Origin: Meconema thalassinum
Taxonomy: Eukaryota > Arthropoda > Insecta > Orthoptera > Tettigoniidae
Assembly: GCA_946902985.2 (NCBI GenBank)
Contig: OX336389.2
Span: 340,974,444 to 341,038,443 of the forward strand
Direction of reading: 5' to 3'
DNA length: 64,000 bases
Under the pieces are notes generated by a model, which worked only from the letters and a program-made list of their open reading frames with translations, was not told the DNA's origin and ran no database searches. The first letter of the stretch is position 1. Every line of letters starts with the position of its first letter. The translations under genes and the position numbers were made by a program. Shown here piece after piece: positions 36,197 to 45,363 of this stretch.

Positions 36197-37187
36197 GTAA
36201 GCAAACTGTGTTCATGAATATAACTTATCATACATCAATAGAAAGCTGAAAGACGGTTCTATATTATTCTTATAGAGGTGAATCGTTCAGACTCATCAGT
36301 TTGAATTAATCATAAAAAGTGTTTTATAAAAAAGAAAAAAATATAAAAAATTGACTTTTCTGCTCTAGAAAACTATATTGCCAAGCTAAATGTTTGTCAG
36401 ACGCATCATAAATGAAAAGTTCACAGTTTTTTGTTACTATTTCAAGAACCAGTTATAAATAATTCCTGTTATTTACTAAAAAAGAAAATTATTTGTACAA
36501 TATGACATTTCTCCATTATGCACATATATGAGAAATTCACCTTCTGCCTCTTCTGTAAGCTAAATGCGTTCATGAATAGGCCTATAACTTATCATACATC
36601 AGTAGAAATCTGAAAGTCTGTTCTATATTATTTTTATAGAGGTGAATCATTCAGACTCATTAGTTTGAATTAATCATAAAATGTATTTTATAAAAAATAA
36701 AATTGACTTTCCTGCTCTAAAAGAACATATTGCCAAGTTAAATGTTTGTCAGACGCATCATAAATGAAAAGTTCACAGTTTTTGTTACTGTTTCAAGAAC
36801 CAGTATTAAATAATTCCTGTTATTTACTAAAAAAGAAAATTATTTTTACTATATGACATTTCTCCATTATGCACATAGCCTATATGAGAAATTCACCTTC
36901 TGCCTTTTCTGTAAGCAAACTGTGTTCATGAATAGGCCTATAACTTATCATACATCAATAGAAAGCTGAAAGACTGTTCTATATTATTTTTATAGAGGTG
37001 AATCTTTCAGACTCATCAGTTTGAATAAATCATAAAAAGTATTTCTTAAAAAAATTGACTTTTCTGCTCTAGAAAACCATATTGCCAAGTTAAATGTTTG
37101 TCAGACACATCATAAATGAAAAGTTCACAGTTTTTTGTTACTATTTCAGGAACCAGTTTTAAATAATTCCTGTTATTTACTAAAAAA
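36197..37187. repeat. Tandem repeat, about 357-bp unit, 2.8 copies
   Basis: Units start at 36197, 36555 and 36911 with GTAAGCAAACTGTGTTCATGAAT. Shared blocks include CTATATTATTTTTATAGAGGTGAAT and TTGTCAGACGCATCATAAATG. The third copy is partial and ends at TTTACTAAAAAAGCGC. It is noncoding and lies between the left TIR and the first Polinton gene, where an origin or enhancer could sit; that role is a guess. Confidence 0.85.
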
Positions 37188-37415
37188 GCGCTCAATTTCT
37201 GAATCATCTACATAGGCTTGTTGGCTGCCATTTTGCCCAATGCAACTTCAATCTCAACATGAACGTACTTCCACTTCTGCAGCCAAATAATAGCCTGCTT
37301 ATTGTCATTTAGTTGCCAAAGAGTAACACAACGAAAGATAAAAGCAACGGGAACCAGCATGACTTGAAATTAGTGCTATCTGATGGCTAACATTAGTACT
37401 ATATTTGAATACCGA

Positions 37416-37477
37416 GACCGTCTTTCAGAGAGACGGTCGCACTTGATTAAACACCACGCCGTCTTCCTGGAAGACGG
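37416..37477. other. Two adjacent hairpins with the same stem
   Basis: GACCGTCT-TTCAGAG-AGACGGTC at 37416-37438 and CCGTCTTCC-T-GGAAGACGG at 37459-37477 share the CCGTCT/AGACGG stem. They lie upstream of the TATA box of the first gene. They could bind a protein as DNA; no known site matches. Confidence 0.6.
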
Positions 37478-37614
37478 TCCGCAGTTCTAGGGTTAACGTC
37501 ATTGGCTAAGAATGTAATCTTTGACTTCTTTAAGCAATAGTGGAAAAAAAGAAATGATTGCGTTAGAAGCTAGTTTGCAGCATATGGTTTCTGAGTGTGG
37601 GTGGGGGTGAAGGA

Positions 37615-37622
37615 TATATAAA
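37615..37622 (+). promoter_or_regulatory. TATA box upstream of the first Polinton gene
   Basis: TATATAAA lies in the context GAAGGATATATAAATGG, about 110 bp before the first ATG of the leftmost Polinton gene. A (TG)n run follows at 37669-37683. This is the only convincing TATA element I see in the left region. Confidence 0.5.
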
Positions 37623-37725
37623 TGGATGAGTGCATGGAAGAGTTTAACTTTTACTTTTGCGCGAAGAGTGTGTGTGTGTGTGTGAAAGAAATAAAGAAAG
37701 TCAACGACGAGGAACAAATTGTGTG

Positions 37726-38049
37726 ATGGAAGCTCTAACGAAGTTCAATAACTTATCATCTTGTACTGAGTATTCTAATAAGAAACTAGCAGAACTAGTC
37801 ATTGATTTACCATATGTGGTCCAAATTATTCGCCCCGTACAGACGAGGTTTGGAAGAAAAATAGTGGTGGATATTAACATTGAAGATGAAGTAACAAGTG
37901 TATTTCTACCAGCAGTATTTTCAAAATTAAGCGCATCAGAGATCGATGAACTAAACTCAATGGGAGGCACACTGATGCTGGTGTATTTGGGGGTGAAGAA
38001 CCGCTCACATCAAGTCATTTTGAAACAGTACTCGAAGGCAAACAGATGA
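37726..38049 (+). CDS. Short Polinton early protein, function unknown
   Basis: 107 aa from the ATG at 37726; an in-frame ATG at 37657 would add a low-complexity leader over the TG repeat and seems less likely. The visible pattern is PYVVQIIRPVQTRFGRKIVVDI, then TSVFLPAVFSKLS and LMLVYLGVKNRSHQV. Small proteins of this pattern sit at the left end of insect Polintons. The alternation of strands suggests a beta-barrel, perhaps a single-strand DNA-binding fold, but that is inference. Its last 49 bp are duplicated in tandem 71 bp downstream (38045-38093), immediately followed by a good splice donor (GGTGAGTA at 38093). Confidence 0.6.
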   Translation: MEALTKFNNLSSCTEYSNKKLAELVIDLPYVVQIIRPVQTRFGRKIVVDINIEDEVTSVFLPAVFSKLSASEIDELNSMGGTLMLVYLGVKNRSHQVILKQYSKANR

Positions 38050-38093
38050 CGGTGTATTTTGGGTTGAAGAACCGCTCACATCGACATGTTTTG

Positions 38094-38187
38094 GTGAGTA
38101 TTGGATTATATATATTTTATGTATTGATTGATATAACGATTGATATATTTAGTTGCTAATTAATTCTTAATTTGTTTAATTTTTCAG
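38094..38187 (+). other. Candidate 94-bp intron
   Basis: GTGAGTA at 38094 and a pyrimidine-rich tract ending in TTTTTCAG at 38187 match eukaryotic splice sites. Splicing would join the duplicated 3' end of the first gene to sequence just upstream of the next ATG at 38222. This could create a different C-terminus or a bicistronic mRNA leader. Confidence 0.45.
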
Positions 38188-38221
38188 ATTATCTAAAAAA
38201 ACTAATAAAACAACCAGCATA

Positions 38222-38791
38222 ATGAAGTGGAGAACTGTTAATTTCCTGAGTGGAACTAAACATCGATCGCACCCGCTAATAGAGTATCATCGTGTATGCT
38301 TTCAACAACCGGAAGAAGAGGAAGAAGATGATAACGAGGTGAGTCGTAATGAGAAAGAAGCTTGTTTTAACAAATGGACATCTTCGAGTGGAATTTCAAC
38401 ATTTTCAGTCTACGTTACCAATGTTAGCAAATCAGAGGATAGTCAGCGAGAGGTGACAGAAACAGTTCTAAGATATCTATTGAAAGAATTATGTGAAGAT
38501 GAACATTTTATTTGTTTCTTCGGATACAATACATTTGATGAAGTTTTCAAAATCGAATTTTCCATGACGTGTTACGATGTAACAAAATTGAATGTGTATA
38601 GGAACAATTTGCTTGGTAAACTTCAGGATGAATTTCCTTTTGAGGCTGTTCATTGTTCATTGGAGATTACAGGCAGTAATTTATCACAATGGCTTGAATA
38701 TACTTTAAAAGATTATAGGTTTATGGTAAACCGATGTTACAGCAACTGCTGGTGGTGTATTAACAATAGTGCAAATTGGACGTATGCTTAG
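38222..38791 (+). CDS. Polinton protein of unknown function
   Basis: 189 aa starting at ATG 38222, with a Glu/Asp tract (about residues 37-45). A mixed alpha/beta stretch, STFSVYVTNVSK...VTETVLRYLLKELCEDEHFICFFGYNTFDEVFKIEFSMT, follows. I do not recognise it. Its 3' end is duplicated: 38744-38798 and 38811-38865 are near-identical. In a second frame both copies read GVLT-VQIG-LLR, and the second copy's stop overlaps the polymerase ATG (ATGA at 38871). The real C-terminus may therefore use that frame through a frame change or splice near 38730. Confidence 0.5.
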   Translation: MKWRTVNFLSGTKHRSHPLIEYHRVCFQQPEEEEEDDNEVSRNEKEACFNKWTSSSGISTFSVYVTNVSKSEDSQREVTETVLRYLLKELCEDEHFICFFGYNTFDEVFKIEFSMTCYDVTKLNVYRNNLLGKLQDEFPFEAVHCSLEITGSNLSQWLEYTLKDYRFMVNRCYSNCWWCINNSANWTYA

Positions 38792-38870
38792 ACATCAGTG
38801 ATGGTACACCAACTGTTAGTGGTGTATTAACTTTAGTGCAAATTGGACAATTGCTTAGACAACACCAACA

Positions 38871-41800
38871 ATGACCTCGCCTCCTAGCAAACGTAGAAAG
38901 GTCGATATTGTAATACATAATAACAGTGAAAATATAAGAAACCAATTGGACGATGCATTTGAAAGTGTTTCTAATTTTCGAAGTGAACTAAACGGTGCTA
39001 TTTCAGTATCATACCAAATCGGGGGAAACACTCAAACCGAGTTGATTGAGAACAGTGATGAGTTGATTGAATGTTGGAGAGTTATTAGTGAGCACATATT
39101 GCAACAAGCTGTGAATTTCGAAGAAATTACAATTCAAATAAAGGATGAATCTTTCTTGAGCTGTGAGTTAATTGAAACGGCATTCAATTCTAGAGTGTAC
39201 ACACTTGCAGTATCAAATGTTAAGAATGAGTTTTTGGATCCTCGCAAATTTTTAGCGAATGCTAATATTTGGTTTACAAAGTATGTTAAGAAAGCGTTAA
39301 CTGTACAAGCTTTAAAGGTGAATTCAGTTTTGTGTGCACAATATGTGCTTCGCGACATATCAGAAACAAAATATTTTGCTATCAAAAATGAGGTAGTTTT
39401 CGAGTATACTGATTTAAATGAATTTTATAATAAGAATATCATTGAAGGTACATTGACAAAAATGAGCGAATTTGAAGCAAATGGTTCCGGGTGGGCTTTA
39501 GAAAAAATTCATAGTTTGAGAATTAATATAAATAAATATGTTGGATTTCAAGTAGGAATGTCCAATACTAGTCGATTGCCTGATGTAATAGTCAATAAAC
39601 ATGCAGTGCTAAATTTGTATGATACAAAGGAAGCTTGTTTTGCGTGGAGTGTGGTTGCTGGTTTGTATCCAAAAACTCGAAACGTGAATCATCTTTCTTC
39701 CTATCCTAATTACAGAGATGTTTTAAATTTAGATGGAATTCCAATTCCGATGGAAATGAAATATATAAACAAGTTTGAAAACCAAAACAATATTTCTGTA
39801 AATGTGTATGGAGCACAATATGATGAAAACAATTGGGTATGTATGGGAACAAACGAAGTAAAAGGAAAAAAAACTTTTACTATTGTACCTTTGTATGTAT
39901 CAGATAAAGTATATGAAAGGAGTGTAGACTTATTGGTGTTGCAGATTGGAAACAGTGAAAGTTATCACTTTTGTTTAATTAGAAATCTTGCTCGCCTTGT
40001 GCGTTCAAGCGTCACTAGCACTCAGAGAAGGATTTATATATGCAGACGTTGTTTGTCATATTATTTTCTTGAGGATGAGTTAAATGTTCACTTTGCAGAC
40101 TGTAAACAGTTTCCTGTTGCAAAAAGCATAATGCCGACTGATGAACAAAGATTTGTTAATTTTACAGAATTCCGAGTTAAAGATACAGTTCCATTTATAA
40201 TATATGCAGACACTGAATGCGTCTTGTCTCCAATTTCCTCCTGTTTTCCAAATAGTGACATTCCTAACTCTACTTTAACACATAAACATATTCCTTACAG
40301 CATTTCTTTATACCTTCATTGTAATTTCGATAGTGAATTGTGCAGTTTCAAACTCTTTAGGGGAAATAATTGCATTGAATTGTTTGTAAAGGAACTTTAT
40401 AGTATTGTGGATAAACTTCAAACATATTACTTATCGGTTAAGCCAATGTTAAAGATGACCGAAAATGAAGAAAGATTATTTTTGTCAAGTAAAATGTGTC
40501 ACATTTGCGAGAAACCGATTGCAGTTAATGAACTCAAAGTACGCGATCATTGTCACTTAACTGGAAAATATAGAGGAAGCGCACACAATAGTTGTAATTT
40601 AAATTACAAAGTAACAAAGGTTTTGCCTATAGCATTTCATAATCTAACGGCCTATGATGGACATTTTATAATTAAAGAAATTTGTGAGAAACGTGATGGA
40701 GAGGTGTTACATAATCCTGGTAATATAAGTTTGTTGGCGGTGAATATGGAACGTTATAAAGGGTTTACAAAGTATGTACGGGTTAAGAATGGATTCATTC
40801 AGTTAAGATTTTTCGATACATATAATTTCTTGTCCTGTTCACTAGATCAATGTTCATCTTCGTTAAGTGAAGATTCAAAGCAAATAACTCGACGTTATTT
40901 TAATGATGATGCACAGTTTCGACTTACTGCGAGAAAAGGCGTGTTTCCCTATGAATACGTCACGAGTATGGATGTACTTAACGAAACTAAATTACCTGAA
41001 ATATCCAAGTTTTATAGCAGTCTTAATGATCAAACAATATCGAATGAAGAGTATGAGTTTGCTCAATCGGTGTGGGAAACGTTTTCATGTCAAACATTAG
41101 GAGAATACGCCGATTTGTATTTAAAAGTTGACACACTTCTTTTGGCGGATGTCTTTGAAAATTTTAGATCGAATGGCATGGAAACTTATGGCATTGATGC
41201 AGCTCATTTTTACACTGCTCCATCTATGTCTTGGTGTGCTATGAAAAAGATAACCAACGTTCAACTTGAATTGCTTCAAGATATTGATATGTTACACTTT
41301 TTTGAACGATCTATTCGAGGAGGAAATGTTCAGTGTATAACACGACATGCGATTGCTAATAATAAGTATATGAAAACTTATGATGAGAAAAAGCAAGAGT
41401 CCTACATAATGTACTTTGACGTTAATAATTTATATGGATATGCGATGATGGAATATCTTCCAACGGGTGGGTTTAAATGGGTTGCAAATGTTGAAGGCTT
41501 TGATGTTTTAACTATTGATGATACTTCAGAAATTGGATATATTTTGGAAGTAGATTTGACTTATCCTCAAGAGTTACATGACAAACATTCAGATTACCCT
41601 CTATGTCCCGAAAAGTTGACAAAGCTAATGGCTACCCTAGATAATAAAGAACGTTATGTTTTGCATTATAGATTGTTAAAGCAATGTATTCAACTAGGAA
41701 TGAAATTAGATCGTATTCACAGAATAATTGAATTCAATCAGAGCCAATGGCTAAAACCATATATTGATGTGAACACCGAGAAACGAAAACATGCCAAAAA

Positions 41801-42608
41801 TGATTTTGAAAAGAATTTTTATAAATTGATGAATAATGCAATTTTTGGTCGTTCACTGATGAATGTGAGGAAGTTAAGGGACATCAAATGGGTCACCAAA
41901 TGGCATGGAGCTCGTGGTGCTAGGTCTTTAATAGCTAAGGCTAATTTTAAACATAGAATTATATTCGATGAACAATGTATGGTCATCGAGATGAGTAGAC
42001 TAAAGATTTTTCACAATCAACCAGTATATGTTGGTGCATCTATATTAGATTTGTCTAAATGTAAAATGAATGACTTTCATTACAATGTTATTTTAGCAAA
42101 TCCTGAATCAAATGTGAGGTTGTTATACACAGACACCGATAGTTTTATGTATATATTCTATGATGATATTTATGAGTTCATGAAACACCATTCAAATTTG
42201 TTTGATACTGGAAACTATGAACCAAACAATCCTTTTGGCATTGTGAGACAAAATAAAGGTGAAATTGGTTTAATGAAAGATGAAAATGCTGGAAGGATTG
42301 TTGAAGAATTTGTGGGGTTACGACCCAAAATGTATGCAATAAAATTGTGTGATGAAATGAATAGCTTGTGTAAGGCTAAAGGCATTAAGAAGAGTGTGAG
42401 TAAAAGTATGAATATTGATGAGTATCAAAAGTGTCTTTATAACAGAGATAAAGTCAACAAAGTTCAAGTTTGTATAATTTCAAAATCTCATTCTGTATTT
42501 ACTGTTCGGCAAAATAAGTTGGCAATTTCATCAAACGAAGATAAAAGACACATAACTGAAAACGGAATTGATACTTTACCGTTTGGTCATTTTTCTCTGA
42601 AAAAATGA
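38871..42608 (+). CDS. polB: Protein-primed family B DNA polymerase
   Basis: 1,245 aa, full length. It replicates the linear genome from a protein primer at the TIR ends. Exonuclease motifs: YADTEC (about 444), HNLTAYDGHF (about 588) and the YLKVDTLLLADVF block (about 750). Polymerase motifs: YFDVNNLYGYAM (about 847), KNFYKLMNNAIFG (about 981) and YTDTDS (about 1085), whose Asp pair binds metal. Inserted is an endonuclease VII-like treble clef, CHICEKPI...RDHCHLTGKYRG...HNSC (about 542-573). A C-x2-C...H-x3-C finger lies at about 391-410. The region near 256 (CFAWSVVAGLYP) is shared by insect relatives. Uninterrupted frame; ATG overlaps a TGA of the upstream frame. Confidence 0.93.
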   Translation: MTSPPSKRRKVDIVIHNNSENIRNQLDDAFESVSNFRSELNGAISVSYQIGGNTQTELIENSDELIECWRVISEHILQQAVNFEEITIQIKDESFLSCELIETAFNSRVYTLAVSNVKNEFLDPRKFLANANIWFTKYVKKALTVQALKVNSVLCAQYVLRDISETKYFAIKNEVVFEYTDLNEFYNKNIIEGTLTKMSEFEANGSGWALEKIHSLRININKYVGFQVGMSNTSRLPDVIVNKHAVLNLYDTKEACFAWSVVAGLYPKTRNVNHLSSYPNYRDVLNLDGIPIPMEMKYINKFENQNNISVNVYGAQYDENNWVCMGTNEVKGKKTFTIVPLYVSDKVYERSVDLLVLQIGNSESYHFCLIRNLARLVRSSVTSTQRRIYICRRCLSYYFLEDELNVHFADCKQFPVAKSIMPTDEQRFVNFTEFRVKDTVPFIIYADTECVLSPISSCFPNSDIPNSTLTHKHIPYSISLYLHCNFDSELCSFKLFRGNNCIELFVKELYSIVDKLQTYYLSVKPMLKMTENEERLFLSSKMCHICEKPIAVNELKVRDHCHLTGKYRGSAHNSCNLNYKVTKVLPIAFHNLTAYDGHFIIKEICEKRDGEVLHNPGNISLLAVNMERYKGFTKYVRVKNGFIQLRFFDTYNFLSCSLDQCSSSLSEDSKQITRRYFNDDAQFRLTARKGVFPYEYVTSMDVLNETKLPEISKFYSSLNDQTISNEEYEFAQSVWETFSCQTLGEYADLYLKVDTLLLADVFENFRSNGMETYGIDAAHFYTAPSMSWCAMKKITNVQLELLQDIDMLHFFERSIRGGNVQCITRHAIANNKYMKTYDEKKQESYIMYFDVNNLYGYAMMEYLPTGGFKWVANVEGFDVLTIDDTSEIGYILEVDLTYPQELHDKHSDYPLCPEKLTKLMATLDNKERYVLHYRLLKQCIQLGMKLDRIHRIIEFNQSQWLKPYIDVNTEKRKHAKNDFEKNFYKLMNNAIFGRSLMNVRKLRDIKWVTKWHGARGARSLIAKANFKHRIIFDEQCMVIEMSRLKIFHNQPVYVGASILDLSKCKMNDFHYNVILANPESNVRLLYTDTDSFMYIFYDDIYEFMKHHSNLFDTGNYEPNNPFGIVRQNKGEIGLMKDENAGRIVEEFVGLRPKMYAIKLCDEMNSLCKAKGIKKSVSKSMNIDEYQKCLYNRDKVNKVQVCIISKSHSVFTVRQNKLAISSNEDKRHITENGIDTLPFGHFSLKK

Positions 42609-42808
42609 TTAGAAACAAATTTGAGATTAAAGCACTTCATCTCACTTACTTTATTTCTTTCACACACACACACTTTTATGCTGTTAATAATAATACTAAT
42701 TTTTTGTGTGTTCCTTTGCTTATGAAAAAAAAAAGAATAAATAATAACCCCAAATTTTGTGTGTATTATTAAAAAAAAAACACTTCCCCCACCATTCCCA
42801 TTTTCCAG

Positions 42809-42810
<2 letters not shown>

Positions 42811-42846
<36 letters not shown>
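42811..42846. repeat. (TA)n microsatellite
   Basis: Eighteen TA units between the polymerase and the PLA2-like gene, preceded by TTTTCCAG, a possible splice acceptor. Poly-A signals AATAAA lie nearby at about 42735. Confidence 0.8.
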
Positions 42847-42850
<4 letters not shown>

Positions 42851-42879
42851 AATTACTTTATATTACATATCATTTAGTA

Positions 42880-43545
42880 ATGGTGCGTTGTAAGAGGAGC
42901 AACTCTACCACTCAATATAAACGAACAGGAAGTGGATCATTAATTAGTCGTGTACTTAATAAAACTATTGATAATTTACCCGTGGAATTACACATCCCGG
43001 GATATGAATATTGCGGGCCAGGAACAAAATTAGAAAAGCGATTGAGCCGTGGTGATCCAGGAATAAATATATTAGATAAAGCGTGCAAAGAGCACGACAT
43101 TGCTTACGCAAAGCATAAAGATTCAAACAAAAGAAGAGAGGCTGATGAAATTTTAGCTTCTAAAGCTTGTTCTCGTGTAAAATCCCGTGACGCATCATTT
43201 GGAGAGAGAGCAGCTGCACTAACAGTGGGTGGCATAATGAAAGCTAAGTCTAAGATTGGAGGAGGTAAGCGAAACTTAAATAATAAAAAAAAACAAGAAA
43301 AGATTAAAAAAAGAAGAACATCGAAAAAGCAAGGTGGTATTTTACCCCTACTTCCGATATTTGCAGCCTTGTCGGGCTTGGGGGGTCTAGCAGGCGGAGC
43401 AGCAGGGGTGGCGTCTGCTATAAACAAGGCGAAAGCCGCTCAAGAAGAACTAAAAGAAATGAAAAGACACAATCGAATGATAGAAGCAATGCGAGGAAAA
43501 GGAGGTCAAGGCATTTATTTAAATCCTCCTGCATACAAAAGATAA
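42880..43545 (+). CDS. PLA2-domain, pX-like virion protein
   Basis: 221 aa from ATG 42880. Residues about 41-75 hold YCGPGTKLEKR (calcium loop) and DKACKEHDIAY (catalytic His-Asp), as in the phospholipase A2 domain of parvovirus VP1 and PLA2-like proteins of adintoviruses. A Lys/Arg-rich stretch and a hydrophobic Gly/Ala segment (about 153-183, LPLLPIFAALSGLGGLAGG) follow, then a short helix and a basic end. That is like adenoviral pX/pVI-type membrane-active core proteins. Role by inference: membrane breach during particle entry. The last 220 bp overlap the open frame of the protease in the -1 frame. Confidence 0.85.
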   Translation: MVRCKRSNSTTQYKRTGSGSLISRVLNKTIDNLPVELHIPGYEYCGPGTKLEKRLSRGDPGINILDKACKEHDIAYAKHKDSNKRREADEILASKACSRVKSRDASFGERAAALTVGGIMKAKSKIGGGKRNLNNKKKQEKIKKRRTSKKQGGILPLLPIFAALSGLGGLAGGAAGVASAINKAKAAQEELKEMKRHNRMIEAMRGKGGQGIYLNPPAYKR

Positions 43546-43553
43546 TTAACCAA

Positions 43554-43928
43554 ATACCAAATAAAGCATTAAGTAATTTCGATTTAGCTAAATACGCACA
43601 TCAATTAAAGATTCCAAATTTTAGAGGAGTCTTTATGCGAGATACGTTACCAAGATATCCTCGCAAAAATGAAAACTGTATTGTTAACCTTGAACCGTTG
43701 GATAAATCCGGTTCACATTGGGTGGCTTTCAGTAAACGTGGTAAATATGTGCATTATTTTGATAGTATTGGTAATTTAAGACCACCATTAGAAATTTTAA
43801 CATATCTTAAAAATTGCTATCTACAATATAATTTTCATTCATATCAATCGATTACTTCTTCGATTTGTGGACATTTATGTTTAGTCTTCTTGTATTGTAT
43901 AAATAAGGGAAACACAGACCGTCTTTAA
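43554..43928 (+). CDS. Adenain-like cysteine protease (maturation)
   Basis: C48-type protease that processes virion proteins. Catalytic His is in GSHWVAF (about 43710), Asp in YFDSIGN (about 43756), Gln near YQSITSS and Cys in ICGHLCLVF (about 43866). From the first ATG (43635) the protein would be 97 aa. Similarity clearly starts earlier, with LSNFDLAKYA...IPNFRGVF from about 43570, but no ATG is in that frame. The frame is open back to 43308 inside the PLA2 gene. Non-AUG start, frameshift fusion or splicing are possible. Start given here is approximate. Confidence 0.85.
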   Translation: MPNKALSNFDLAKYAHQLKIPNFRGVFMRDTLPRYPRKNENCIVNLEPLDKSGSHWVAFSKRGKYVHYFDSIGNLRPPLEILTYLKNCYLQYNFHSYQSITSSICGHLCLVFLYCINKGNTDRL

Positions 43929-43939
43929 ACATTTCAAAG

Positions 43940-45043
43940 ATGGCTTTCGAAAGACGGATAACTCTTGAAGGTAAAGGCTCGAAGATTGATGTTACATTGG
44001 AGAACCCGATTCATCTTGTAGGAGCAGAGTTTTTTGAAATAGGACTTGCAGGATTGTATACATCTAATTCTATTCGAAATGTTACCAACAGAAATAATAA
44101 ATTTCGCATTCATTTTACTAATTTTTTATCAATTGATTTAGTGGTACCACCGGGTATTTATGAATTTGAAGATCTAGCCTCAGCTTTTGATGATTTACTT
44201 AGTTATCACTCATTGTCGAAACTTATACCAGAACATTTAGAAAAAACAAAATTGTATGTGGAAGAGGATATAGATGGAAAAAGAGACAACCGTCTCGTTT
44301 TGTCTTCCCCGTTTAATATTGATTTCACTGTAGCCAACAGTGTAGCAGGGCCTTTAGGTATTGAAAAGAAAGTTTACCCTAAAGAGAATAAAAGAGAAAT
44401 TGAAATTCATCGAAATAGAATCGATAATGAAGTAACAATTAGCGAGAATAATAACATTTTGGCTATAAAGTTGAACGAAGCGGATAGAGCGATTTTAATA
44501 ATACCCAATGCTAGCTATACGTTAAAACAATTAAGTGAAAAGATTAATGAATTATTAGTTGAACATTTATTAGGTGACAAAGACAAATTCCCATCATTTT
44601 ATATTAATTATGATAAAGTCTTTTATCATTGTAAACTACATTCGAAAGTGTTTGCTATAGATTTTGGTGTTGCAGATTCTATTGCAGATTTGTTAGGCTT
44701 TTCTCATAGAAAGTTCAAGGCAAACACAACTCATCATTCTGAATATATGATTAAAATTAACACTGTTAATAGTATTCGAGTATGTTGCAACCTTGTGCTT
44801 GGTACGAGTTCTTATTTGAACCATAAACCAACACACTCTTTATATAATTTTAAAGCTCATGTTCCTGCTGGTTACCCGATTGTTGTACAACCAACAACGA
44901 TTAATTTTTTGCCTATGAACACCAAGGTTATTCAACATGTATCTGTGCAACTTGAAGATCATCTTCAACAGCTCATTGATTTGCAAGATGAAGATTTAAC
45001 TGTAGAATTAATTATTCGTCCAGCACGATATCTTGCTATATAA
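43940..45043 (+). CDS. Minor capsid (penton-like) protein
   Basis: 367 aa, complete, ATG 11 bp after the protease stop. The pattern is that of the Polinton single-jelly-roll minor capsid protein: VPPGIYEFEDLASAFDDLL, a repeated second PNASYTLKQLSEKINELL, twice a phrase VADSIADLLGF / VANSVAGPLGI, then INTVNSIRVCCNLVLGTSSYLN and HVPAGYPIVVQPTTINFLP. It should form capsid vertices next to the double-jelly-roll protein. The two similar N-terminal halves suggest an internal duplication. Confidence 0.82.
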   Translation: MAFERRITLEGKGSKIDVTLENPIHLVGAEFFEIGLAGLYTSNSIRNVTNRNNKFRIHFTNFLSIDLVVPPGIYEFEDLASAFDDLLSYHSLSKLIPEHLEKTKLYVEEDIDGKRDNRLVLSSPFNIDFTVANSVAGPLGIEKKVYPKENKREIEIHRNRIDNEVTISENNNILAIKLNEADRAILIIPNASYTLKQLSEKINELLVEHLLGDKDKFPSFYINYDKVFYHCKLHSKVFAIDFGVADSIADLLGFSHRKFKANTTHHSEYMIKINTVNSIRVCCNLVLGTSSYLNHKPTHSLYNFKAHVPAGYPIVVQPTTINFLPMNTKVIQHVSVQLEDHLQQLIDLQDEDLTVELIIRPARYLAI

Positions 45044-45107
45044 AGTAATGAAATACTGTTATGTTTTCATTCTACTTGAGTAAGCATACTAGAAAACAAT
45101 CACAAAT

Positions 45108-45296
45108 ATGGTTATACTATATAATACTCAAAGTTTGAAAAAAAAGAAGTCGACTCTGATTCGAAAAAATAATATAAATCAATCAGCTAAAATTTGTAAA
45201 AAAAAACAACAACGACATCGCACCTTGAAATCTAAAAAACAGTTATCGAGTAACAGCAAACATTTCTTACAGTCTTTAGGCTATCGCGTACTTTAA
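45108..45296 (+). CDS. Small basic protein
   Basis: 62 aa with about one third Lys/Arg and an ending SKHFLQSLGYRVL. A short basic ORF with an FLxSLG ending lies between the capsid genes in other Polintons as I recall them. DNA condensation in the particle is plausible. No domain is visible. Confidence 0.55.
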   Translation: MVILYNTQSLKKKKSTLIRKNNINQSAKICKKKQQRHRTLKSKKQLSSNSKHFLQSLGYRVL

Positions 45297-45363
45297 TTTC
45301 AATATAAATATTTATGCAATTGTTAATCTTATTTAGTTTCTATCTATAGTTGAAGCTGTTAAC

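Noticed and set aside
38222..38300. Third copy of the NRSH motif (KHRSHPLI) as part of the tandem duplication
   Set aside because: Only a few residues agree and the DNA does not align well.
42811..42846. (TA)n run as a TATA promoter
   Set aside because: A long simple repeat; position alone does not support promoter function.
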